This document shows, piece by piece, positions 1 through 6,897 of a stretch of 64,000 nt of DNA. The first letter of the stretch is position 1. Each line of letters begins with the position of its first letter. Source of the DNA: Bacteroidota bacterium (GTDB lineage Bacteria; Bacteroidota; Bacteroidia; Chitinophagales; Chitinophagaceae). Where the stretch lies: assembly GCA_018268085.1 (NCBI GenBank), contig JAFDXE010000021.1:1-64000 (forward strand), read 5' to 3'. A program made the position numbers and the translations under genes. The notes beneath the pieces were generated by a model. The model was not told where the DNA came from, made no database searches, and worked only from the letters and a program-made list of their open reading frames with translations.

Positions 1-25
1 AAGAAAAAGCCCCGTAACCGGAGCT
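1..25 (-). terminator. Terminator of tRNA-Ser
   Basis: Read on the minus strand, a 7-bp stem (AGCTCCG with CGGGGCT, one G-T pair) closes a 4-base loop and is followed by a run of T. It lies about 10 bases past the 3' end of the tRNA-Ser gene, as expected for an intrinsic terminator. Confidence 0.65.
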
Positions 26-35
26 ATGCTTTCTG

Positions 36-120
36 CGGAGAGAGAGGGATTCGAACCCCCGGACCTGTGACAGTCAACGGTTTTCAAGACCGCCGCATTC
101 GACCGCTCTGCCATCTCTCC
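36..120 (-). tRNA. tRNA-Ser (anticodon TGA)
   Basis: On the minus strand the sequence folds as a class II tRNA. The acceptor arm pairs GGAGAGA with TCTCTCC, the T arm reads GGTTCGAATCC, there is a long variable arm, and the anticodon TGA is at 86-84. The discriminator base is G, usual for serine tRNAs. CCA is not encoded and must be added after transcription. A close match to the Bacteroidota promoter lies directly upstream (125-154), so the primary transcript probably has almost no 5' leader. Confidence 0.95.
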
Positions 121-124
121 GCGG

Positions 125-154
125 CAAAAGTAAGGGGAGAAATATTTAATGCAA
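125..154 (-). promoter_or_regulatory. Bacteroidota-type promoter of tRNA-Ser
   Basis: On the minus strand a TTG (154-152) is followed after 19 bases by TACTTTTG (132-125). This fits the TTG / TAnnTTTG consensus of the Bacteroidota primary sigma factor exactly. The -7 element ends five bases before the tRNA 5' end. Confidence 0.75.
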
Positions 155-707
155 AATTTTTCTGAAATATTTCTGTACAAAAATTATTATGAATTATAAA
201 AGCCGCTCCCAGACTGCATTTCCTTCAAAACCAGATAAATATTCTGAAAGAATACACTACATATAAAAACGCTCAAACAATCATTTTCCCCATTTATAAA
301 CGCACAATCCTCGTGGTACAGTCTTGCCAAATGGCTATATTATTTATCATAACTGGAGCTATTAAAAGCAATTAACCATCGCCGTATTGGTTACTAGTAA
401 GCAAACTATTAACCTGCCATTTTTTTGACGTTTGATGTACATTTTTTCATTGTTGATACTGTCAGAAATTTTTCATAACAGCTCAGTTTTATTTTACAAC
501 ATCAATTTAATGTATCAAACGAATCGGCCATTAAAAGCACCCTTTTATGTTCATGAATTATACAAACACACCACACGCCATGTTTACATCAACATCATTA
601 AACGAATACCTTCCAGATAAAATAAGTTACATGTACATTGGAAACGAATACTTACTTTATTAATTTTATGAATCGTATTTCGAAAAACAAAAATCAATTC
701 ATCTATC
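155..707. other. AT-rich intergenic stretch, no gene recognised
   Basis: This stretch lies between the tRNA-Ser promoter and the VOC gene. Short open frames are present (for example 432-620 on the plus strand), but their translations look like random AT-rich sequence, with no domain and no plausible signal peptide. I see no hairpin terminator, repeat array or second tRNA. It presumably holds the promoter of the VOC gene, but I cannot place a full TAnnTTTG match. Confidence 0.5.
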
Positions 708-1088
708 ATGAAAAAAGTAACAGGCATCGGCGGAATCTTTTTCAAATGCAAAGATCCGAATCAAATAAAAGAATGGTACAACAAACACCTGGGATTAGAT
801 GCCGGACCTTATGGTGCAAGTTTTGAATGGCGTGACGCAGAAGACAATAGCAAAAAAGGATTAACGCAGTGGAACGTAAATACCGAAGCTGCAAAAATGT
901 ATGAACCTTCTGCAAAAGATTTTATGATCAATTACCGCGTTGAGAACCTGGAAGCATTGGTTGAGGAACTGAAAAAAGAAAATGTTACCATTCTCGATTC
1001 TATAGCCAGTTACGATTATGGCAAGTTCATTCACATCCTGGATCCGGAAGGAAATAAAATTCAGTTGTGGGAACCCGCTGCCGAATAG
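708..1088 (+). CDS. VOC (glyoxalase/bleomycin-resistance) family protein
   Basis: This 126-residue cytosolic protein has the length and layout of a single-chain vicinal-oxygen-chelate protein. The first beta-alpha-beta-beta-beta module starts at GIGGIFFKCKDP and includes the helix around EWYNKHLGL. The second module carries a typical ending, HILDPEGNKIQLWEP, whose glutamate in LWEP is the usual metal-ligand position. VOC proteins include glyoxalase I, dioxygenases and antibiotic-binding proteins, and the sequence alone does not give the substrate. The gene appears monocistronic; the next gene is convergent. Family assignment is secure, function unknown. Confidence 0.85.
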   Translation: MKKVTGIGGIFFKCKDPNQIKEWYNKHLGLDAGPYGASFEWRDAEDNSKKGLTQWNVNTEAAKMYEPSAKDFMINYRVENLEALVEELKKENVTILDSIASYDYGKFIHILDPEGNKIQLWEPAAE

Positions 1089-1192
1089 TTAAGTAATAAT
1101 TTTTACCAGCAGACCTTACTTCGTAAAATACATTGGTTCGTGCCCATCGAGCCAATGTAACATTTTCAATTAATTCAGCGCAAAGAAAAAAA

Positions 1193-1828
1193 TCAATTCT
1201 TTTTTCTTTCTATCCACCAGGCCCAAACAATAAATATCCACATCAAGTTTCCAGCCCAGGCAACCGCATTTACAGAAGGTGGAGGAGGCCCGAATACATT
1301 TGCCAGGTGAATCAATATAAAGAAAACGATCAATAGCCAATAGGAGATTTTTCTTTTGGGTTTAACCGAAGTATAATATAAAATACTGCCTCCTATAAAT
1401 AAGCCAAGCTCAAGTATCATCTCAATTACCGGTGCATTCCACAATCCGAAACCAACCGTATAATTATTGAACGGCGTAAGCGGCAGGTCAGGCCGGTGAA
1501 CCAGTAGATCCAATACCCAGTGACTTAAAACTAGTATAGCGAGGAAAATAGCAGATGATTTTCTTTTGGTAAATAAATAATAAATAAAGCCAAACACGAT
1601 GCCCCATATAACGGCCATCAATAGACTATGTGAATAGGGATAATACGAAAAATTAATCGGCGTTAATGCAGTGTTTCCTTTATCAATTTCAAAACGCTCT
1701 ATACCCAACAGGCAAAAAACCGGCCATAACAAATCGAGGAACTGAACCGCAATGAACATTACTGCCAGTGAAGGAAATGGATCTGCTTTTTTAGAGGCGA
1801 GTCCTAATCCAAAGTGACCGATAAACAT
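1193..1828 (-). CDS. YdjM-like membrane protein (metal-dependent hydrolase family)
   Basis: This 211-residue integral membrane protein has about five hydrophobic segments. It carries features of the YdjM/DUF457 family, often annotated as membrane-bound metal-dependent hydrolases: an N-terminal GHFGLGLASKK, an early aspartate pair in the first membrane segments (FLDLLWP), a central YSHSLL and a SHWVLDLLVHRPD motif. The conserved His and Asp residues sit at membrane edges and are candidate metal ligands. No enzymatic activity has been firmly established for the family, so the hydrolase name is only a label. The start is an ATG. It is convergent with the VOC gene, with about 100 bases between them. 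Confidence 0.7.
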   Translation of the reverse strand: MFIGHFGLGLASKKADPFPSLAVMFIAVQFLDLLWPVFCLLGIERFEIDKGNTALTPINFSYYPYSHSLLMAVIWGIVFGFIYYLFTKRKSSAIFLAILVLSHWVLDLLVHRPDLPLTPFNNYTVGFGLWNAPVIEMILELGLFIGGSILYYTSVKPKRKISYWLLIVFFILIHLANVFGPPPPSVNAVAWAGNLMWIFIVWAWWIERKKN

Positions 1829-1958
1829 AACTTTTTAGTTTAAGTAAATGAATGAAGTATCAGTTTTTATTTATCCTTAAAAGCTTTAATTGGGTAACGG
1901 CTCTATTTAATAAATATTCAATGGCACAATGCTATATCCATACAACCAGCCTTTCCTA

Positions 1959-2507
1959 TTATTTTACAAACTCCTTTTCTATATCGGCGCTCGTAAAATT
2001 AAGTACTTCCATGTGTGGATCAGATCGTAAAAGAATAAATCTTCTGTCGGGCAATATTATTATTGAGCTACCACACAAACTTCTTTTTTTAAACAGCAAA
2101 TGAAAAATTTTTTTATGAATATCAATTAAAATGGATCCATCCCGGGAAATTAATTTATTTATGCTGTTCCCTTTCTCCCGTAACCTGAAAATAGAAACGC
2201 CAGGTCTTTTAATGGAAGTTTCCTGTACCCTTTGTTGAGCAAACTGAATCATATCCCGTATGTATACATCGTCTTTTTGATCGGTCATATCCCAGCAGGT
2301 TTCCCTGTTAAAATCATACTTAATGAATAGGGTATCCTTAACAGGTAATTTTGAAAGATCAGACAATAGTTGTTTAAGATTGTTGAATTCAACCTCAGTA
2401 ATTTCACCTGTGGAAATTTCTTTAACAGCATGTATATTCAGCATTCTTTGTGAGAAAGAATATTGAATTACCAAAAAGAAAAAACCAATGGTAATTAAGC
2501 GCTTCAT
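1959..2507 (-). CDS. Secreted protein of unknown function
   Basis: A 182-residue protein beginning with a clear Sec signal peptide (MKRLITIGFFFLVIQYSFSQ, cleavage after the SQ or just beyond). The mature part is mixed alpha/beta with several charged segments and two cysteines, one in ETCWD and one in SLCGSS. I recognise no domain. It lacks a lipobox and a T9SS C-terminal signal, so it is most likely periplasmic. The coherent signal peptide and protein-like composition support it as a real gene. It is probably a lineage-specific protein. Confidence 0.6.
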   Translation of the reverse strand: MKRLITIGFFFLVIQYSFSQRMLNIHAVKEISTGEITEVEFNNLKQLLSDLSKLPVKDTLFIKYDFNRETCWDMTDQKDDVYIRDMIQFAQQRVQETSIKRPGVSIFRLREKGNSINKLISRDGSILIDIHKKIFHLLFKKRSLCGSSIIILPDRRFILLRSDPHMEVLNFTSADIEKEFVK

Positions 2508-2595
2508 TAGTGAACCCTGTTTACGATGATTGAAACAAAATCCAAAGATCAGACGAAAACTTTCTTTAACTATTTATTGAAATGGTACAATCCGT

Positions 2596-2988
2596 TTACG
2601 TTGTTGGAATCTGTTCTTCCAACATTGTGCTATTTGATCTGTCGTAATAGGTACAAGTCATTTCAATCATATCAACCGTCCATTTTTCTACACCTGTTTC
2701 TGCAGCCTGTTTGCAAAAAGTGGGATAATCAGTCAAACCGCTTTGGTGATCCCTTAAATAAACATTGAATTTTTCTGCATCACTGGTGCCTGATATATGT
2801 AAAGTGGCATAAACAGGAGCTGAGGTAACCTGGTAATCATTATCCCCGACATAAACGGTGTGCCCGTCTGCCACAAACGTATCATATTTCTTTACGCCCA
2901 ACTTATACAGGTCCCCTACATACGCCGGAAAATCTGCTCCGCTTTTTACTTTTGCATGTGCTTCTTTGATTGCTGACAGATGGAACAT
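2596..2988 (-). CDS. DUF1398 family protein
   Basis: A 130-residue cytosolic protein that resembles the DUF1398 family (E. coli YbcV and relatives) along its length. It starts with a helix followed by SGADFPAYVGDLYKLGVKKYDTFVADGHTVY, has a central segment predicted to be beta, and ends with a segment containing GVEKWTVDMIEMTCTYYD. Length matches the family. The biochemical role of DUF1398 proteins is not known. The gene has its own ATG start and lies between two minus-strand genes, but the gap to MutS2 is over 200 bases, so it is probably transcribed separately. Confidence 0.75.
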   Translation of the reverse strand: MFHLSAIKEAHAKVKSGADFPAYVGDLYKLGVKKYDTFVADGHTVYVGDNDYQVTSAPVYATLHISGTSDAEKFNVYLRDHQSGLTDYPTFCKQAAETGVEKWTVDMIEMTCTYYDRSNSTMLEEQIPTT

Positions 2989-3212
2989 ATTATTGATCTT
3001 TTTGGTGTTGGTAAATTTGGGAATTTTAATTTAAAAAATATTGAGCATAAGTTACAAACAACGAAAACGCCGTGGCATTCCTTTGCAACTTTTTTTATTC
3101 GAATGATTACAATCAGATATTTTTTAATTGTTTTTCTATTAAATAAATCTCCTTGGTAAACAGCTTTACCGAATGAAAACAGTCATACACCATACAACCC
3201 TGCTAAATCCTT

Positions 3213-5315
3213 TTACTCTTCCACCCTATCCCTCACCACTACCAGATCTTTCAACTCAACGGTTATCGGAACCAGGCCCACCTGCAGCATTGCCTTTTTG
3301 CCACGGAGTTCTTTTACTATGCCTACCTGGCGATTTTGCCGCATCCGTACTTTGTCGCCGATCTTAATTTCGCCGCCAACTTCTTCAAACTTTTCATTCA
3401 TTTTCTTTTGGCGCTTTTCGGCCTGCATCTTATCCTTCTGGTTAAATAACAATGCCTGTATCGTTTTTACAACAGCGTCTTTGTCTTCTGCCTTCCTCCA
3501 TTCAATCACCATCGCTTTTAAACGGCGCTCCATATCTTTCAGGTAAGCTATCTTTTCTTCAGATATTTTATTCTGCAACTTCAGCTTCTCCGTTTCCTGA
3601 CGGTGCTGTTCCTTGTCCAGCGTTTGCTGCATCTGCTTTTTCAGCACTTCATTCTCCTTTATTAAAATTGCTAACCTCGCTTTTTCCCTGTCTATCGCCT
3701 GCAGGTCCTGTTCAGTACTGTTCAGCATCTTATCCAACCTGAAATGATTTTCATCTACCAGCTTCCTGGCTCTGGCAATCAGTTTTTTATCCAGTCCAAT
3801 CCGCTCAGCAATTGAAAATGTATATGAACTACCGGGCTGGCCTACCTGTAGTTTGTATAAGGGTAATAAATTCTTTTCGTCAAACTGCATGGCCCCGTTG
3901 ATAATACCTTTTACTTTATTGGCCATTACTTTCAGGTTCAGGTAATGCGTGGTTACAATACCAAACGCATGCTTAAAAGCGAGTTCTTCCATGATCACTT
4001 CCGCAAATGCACCGCCCAGGTTGGGATCACTTCCGCTGCCCAGTTCATCTATAAAAAATAAAGTTTTCCCATTGGCATTTTCCATAAAATGCTTCATGTT
4101 CTTCAAATGCGATGAATAGGTGCTCAGTTCAAATTCCAGGCTTTGCGTGTCGCCGATATGGATCATCATCTGTTTAAAAATGCCCATCTCACTGTCTGGA
4201 CTAGCCGAAACCAGCAATCCGCTCTGCATCATCACCTGCAATAGGGCAATTGTTTTTAAGGTTACCGTTTTACCGCCGGCATTCGGACCACTGATCACTA
4301 GTATCCGGTGCTCATCCGTTAACTGCAGGTTTACCGGTATCGTTGGCTTGCCGGCTTTTTTATTGTATAAGTAAAGTAAGGGATGATAGGCATTGATGAG
4401 TTTAACCAGCGCCCTGTCCTGCACCTGGGGGTAACTACCGTTCATATCTTCTGCAAGTTTCGCCTTTGCCCTGATGAAATCAAATTCACCGGCAACTTCA
4501 AAATAGCTTTTTAACAGTGGTGCATACACGCTTAATTTCTGTGTAAGCTCACGCAGTATCCTGAACACTTCTCTTGACTCTTCATATTCCAGTGAAAAAA
4601 CCTGGTTGTTTAATTCTGTTGTTTCTTCGGGCTCAATAAAACTAGTACGGCGACTATCACTTTCTCCATGTAAAATTCCCTTCACCATTCTTTTTTGTTC
4701 GGCAAATACAGCCAGCACCCTTCTCCCGTTCATGAAACTTTCTTCAATATCTGCCAGGTAACCTTGTTTAGCCAGTTTGCTTACAATGCGGTCAAATGCT
4801 CTTCTCAATTCGTTCCGCTTACGAAACAGGTTCTGGCGTATGGCGAACAATGCTTCACTGGCATTGTCTTTTACCACACCTGTTTCATCGAGGATATCAT
4901 CAATCATTTCCCGGATCACTTTCTCATAATACAGATCGGTTATCACTTGGGTAAGCGCCGGGTAGGCCGTTCTCCGTTCTGTATCAAACCACCTGAAAAT
5001 ATTTGACGTGTTCCCGGTTAACCGCCGGATGAGTAAAAACTGTTCCCCGCTCAGTGAAGCACCGGGAATGCCGAGTAATTTTATTTCCTTCGATATGTTT
5101 ACCTGGAAATCATTGGGAAAATACAATCCCGCCTGCTGCAGTGATTTGTATTCATTGGTTTGCTGCAATTCTCTTTCGATGAATTCCTTCTTTGTATGAA
5201 TGCGCAGGTTATTTGCCTTCAGCCGGGCAAATTCTGTTTTAGCATGAGCGGCGAGCAATTCTTTTATCTTATCAAACTCGATCTGGTATAAGGTAGATTC
5301 CGGAAAAAATTTCAT
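3213..5315 (-). CDS. mutS2: MutS2-type ATPase lacking the Smr domain
   Basis: A 700-residue MutS-superfamily ATPase of the MutS2 branch, which in other bacteria acts on recombination intermediates or collided ribosomes rather than in mismatch repair. The N-terminal 300 residues form the lever/clamp helices. Walker A is GPNAGGKTVTLKT near residue 345, followed by STYSSHLKNM and the Walker B FFIDELGSGSDP. The dimer-closing TTHYL comes next, then a long coiled coil (about 520-640) and a small KOW-like domain ending near DLVVVRD. Typical MutS2 proteins run to about 780 residues with a C-terminal Smr nuclease. Here the protein stops straight after the KOW-like domain, with no LDLRG-type motif. The ATG lies about 15 bases below a TATCTTTG -7 element. 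Confidence 0.85.
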   Translation of the reverse strand: MKFFPESTLYQIEFDKIKELLAAHAKTEFARLKANNLRIHTKKEFIERELQQTNEYKSLQQAGLYFPNDFQVNISKEIKLLGIPGASLSGEQFLLIRRLTGNTSNIFRWFDTERRTAYPALTQVITDLYYEKVIREMIDDILDETGVVKDNASEALFAIRQNLFRKRNELRRAFDRIVSKLAKQGYLADIEESFMNGRRVLAVFAEQKRMVKGILHGESDSRRTSFIEPEETTELNNQVFSLEYEESREVFRILRELTQKLSVYAPLLKSYFEVAGEFDFIRAKAKLAEDMNGSYPQVQDRALVKLINAYHPLLYLYNKKAGKPTIPVNLQLTDEHRILVISGPNAGGKTVTLKTIALLQVMMQSGLLVSASPDSEMGIFKQMMIHIGDTQSLEFELSTYSSHLKNMKHFMENANGKTLFFIDELGSGSDPNLGGAFAEVIMEELAFKHAFGIVTTHYLNLKVMANKVKGIINGAMQFDEKNLLPLYKLQVGQPGSSYTFSIAERIGLDKKLIARARKLVDENHFRLDKMLNSTEQDLQAIDREKARLAILIKENEVLKKQMQQTLDKEQHRQETEKLKLQNKISEEKIAYLKDMERRLKAMVIEWRKAEDKDAVVKTIQALLFNQKDKMQAEKRQKKMNEKFEEVGGEIKIGDKVRMRQNRQVGIVKELRGKKAMLQVGLVPITVELKDLVVVRDRVEE

Positions 5316-5330
5316 TAAAAACGCTTTTCA

Positions 5331-5338
5331 CAAAGATA
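5331..5338 (-). promoter_or_regulatory. -7 element upstream of mutS2
   Basis: On the minus strand, TATCTTTG fits TAnnTTTG and would give a transcript starting only about 5-10 bases before the mutS2 ATG. A TTG is present 25 bases further upstream, wider than the usual 19-21, so the -33 match is weak. Confidence 0.45.
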
Positions 5339-5399
5339 CAACCGGAGTAAGGCCATCCCCGCTCAAATTATGAACAGCCGTAAAATCGTATCCCGGAAA

Positions 5400-5891
5400 T
5401 CATTTATCAGTTATCCGCTTTATCTGCAATTCTTCCCAGGGCGTGGTTCCGTCTTTTTCCCGGCTAAACTCATATTCGTTGGTGCTTTGTATCACAATCT
5501 CAACTGTTGTAAACACCGTACAGCCTTCCAGCAAATGACCGCCGGTTGTTTTGCCCGTACTATCGCTTACGCTTACATGTATATGCGATCCGTTTACCGA
5601 GAGCGTTCCGGTGAGGCTAACTATTTCAAAGTGGCCATCGCCGGTGCTTCCTCCGGGTTGATTGGCAAACCTGATATTGTACCGGGTTAAACTACCCACA
5701 GCCGTGCTGATCCATCCGGCTTTGATCTCCTGCTTTTCTACAAAAGCCTGGATAGATTTTCTCAGGTCTTCACCTGGCAACAGGCGAATCACGAAGGTTT
5801 TGGTTGATGACACGTTTGCTGATTTATTCTGTGCAAACAAAAATAGCACGGTCATTGTTAACAGAGCAGTGAGTAAACATTTTAATCGCAT
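5400..5891 (-). CDS. Exported PCC/DUF296-domain protein
   Basis: A 163-residue protein starting at the ATG at 5891; a TTG 27 bases upstream gives a less convincing N-terminus. Residues 1-21 are a signal peptide ending LFLFAQ. The rest is one PCC (plants and prokaryotes conserved, DUF296) domain. It has the opening FVIRLLPGEDL, the GWISTAVGSLT strand, the HIHVSVSD motif and GGHLLEGCTV. The His-x-His plus later His pattern matches the metal-binding triad proposed for bacterial members. Most PCC proteins are cytosolic, so export is notable. Function unknown. It is divergent from msrA, about 70 bases apart. Confidence 0.8.
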   Translation of the reverse strand: MRLKCLLTALLTMTVLFLFAQNKSANVSSTKTFVIRLLPGEDLRKSIQAFVEKQEIKAGWISTAVGSLTRYNIRFANQPGGSTGDGHFEIVSLTGTLSVNGSHIHVSVSDSTGKTTGGHLLEGCTVFTTVEIVIQSTNEYEFSREKDGTTPWEELQIKRITDK

Positions 5892-5958
5892 ATATATATT
5901 AATGTAAATTGGCGGCAATATCAGATCCGTTCCGGCAAATTAATCGTAAATACATCAA

Positions 5959-6513
5959 ATGGAAATGAATCAATCTCAAAAAACAGAAACAGCCACACTG
6001 GGAAACGGTTGTTTCTGGTGTACGGAAGCCGTATTTCAGCGTTTGAAAGGCGTTATGAGTGTAACCAGCGGCTACAGCGGCGGTGAAACCAAAAATCCGG
6101 ATTATAAATCTGTTTGCACCGGCACTACCGGCCATGCCGAATGCCTGCAAATTGTGTACGATCCTAATATTATCAGTTTCGAAGAGCTGCTCGAGGTTTT
6201 TTGGAAAACCCATGATCCTACCACACTCAACCGACAGGGAAATGATGTGGGCACGCAGTACCGTAGTGTGGTTTTCTACCATAACGACCAACAGAAACAG
6301 GTGGCAGAACAATATAAGGAGCAATTAAACGGTTCGGGAATGTTTCCACGGCCAATTGTTACTACCCTGGAGCCGTTTACTGTTTTTTATCCTGCGGAAG
6401 ATTATCACCAGAATTATTTCCTGTTGAACGGATCTGCGCCATATTGCCAGTTCGTGGTAAGGCCAAAAGTGGAAAAATTTATTAAAACCTTTGAAGAAAA
6501 GTTAAAATCCTAG
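5959..6513 (+). CDS. msrA: Peptide-methionine (S)-S-oxide reductase MsrA
   Basis: A 184-residue enzyme that reduces methionine-S-sulfoxide in proteins, repairing oxidative damage with thioredoxin as reductant. The catalytic motif GCFWC lies at residues 17-21 with nucleophile Cys18. Other hallmarks follow: GVMSVTSGYSGG, the GHAE segment, FWKTHDPTTLNRQGNDVGTQYRS, and a C-terminal AEDYHQNYF. No signal peptide is present, so it is cytosolic. A second ATG two codons in (5965) is an alternative start. No MsrB is fused or adjacent. A thioredoxin is encoded at 17.7 kb. Confidence 0.95.
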   Translation: MEMNQSQKTETATLGNGCFWCTEAVFQRLKGVMSVTSGYSGGETKNPDYKSVCTGTTGHAECLQIVYDPNIISFEELLEVFWKTHDPTTLNRQGNDVGTQYRSVVFYHNDQQKQVAEQYKEQLNGSGMFPRPIVTTLEPFTVFYPAEDYHQNYFLLNGSAPYCQFVVRPKVEKFIKTFEEKLKS

Positions 6514-6698
6514 GCATTTTTTCACCGGGAAATATTGCAATTCCGGGAGAAAACTTTATCTAAATTGTAGAATTTGTACTACAAAAACACAAATTTCATT
6601 TATTACCTAATCTATTGATTATTAAATCATAAGTATGATTTATTGATATATTTTACAAAGCATTCAAAAAATATTTTTTAAAAAATACTACAAAAACA
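6514..6698. other. AT-rich spacer upstream of the T9SS cargo gene
   Basis: Together with the leader below, this gap is 384 bases between msrA and the T9SS protein. This part is strongly AT-rich with short homopolymer runs. I see no gene or repeat. It leads into the promoter at 6699-6729. Confidence 0.4.
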
Positions 6699-6729
6699 TT
6701 TGGATGTTAAATTTATTTTTCTACTTTTA
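6699..6729 (+). promoter_or_regulatory. Promoter of the 6.9 kb T9SS protein gene, with long 5' leader
   Basis: TTTG (6699-6702), 19 bases, then TACTTTTA (6722-6729) matches the Bacteroidota consensus except for the last base. Transcription would start near 6733-6736, leaving a leader of about 160 bases before the ATG at 6898. The leader is pyrimidine-rich and contains a short inverted repeat (AGGAC/GTCCT near 6777). Confidence 0.6.
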
Positions 6730-6897
6730 CAGAGTCATTTACCTCTTCTACTTCCTATACCACTGAAATTCCTCCAGGACTACGTCCTCACGTGTTTAGA
6801 TTTCCGATTTTTTATAGTATTCACTATCCTCTTGTAAAATTCACATAACCTCCATTTTTTCCTGTGAGCCTTTTTCTAAACCTCAAAACTCAAGAAA

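Noticed and set aside
432..620. 62-codon frame on the plus strand before the VOC gene
   Set aside because: AT-rich translation without domain, signal peptide logic or neighbours; looks like chance.
1852..2103. 83-codon plus-strand frame
   Set aside because: It overlaps the secreted-protein gene on the other strand, which has a clear signal peptide; this frame has none.
2989..3212. Possible frameshifted Smr domain downstream of mutS2
   Set aside because: Read in the three minus-strand frames there is no LDLRG- or GxG-type motif, and the space is too short for an Smr domain.
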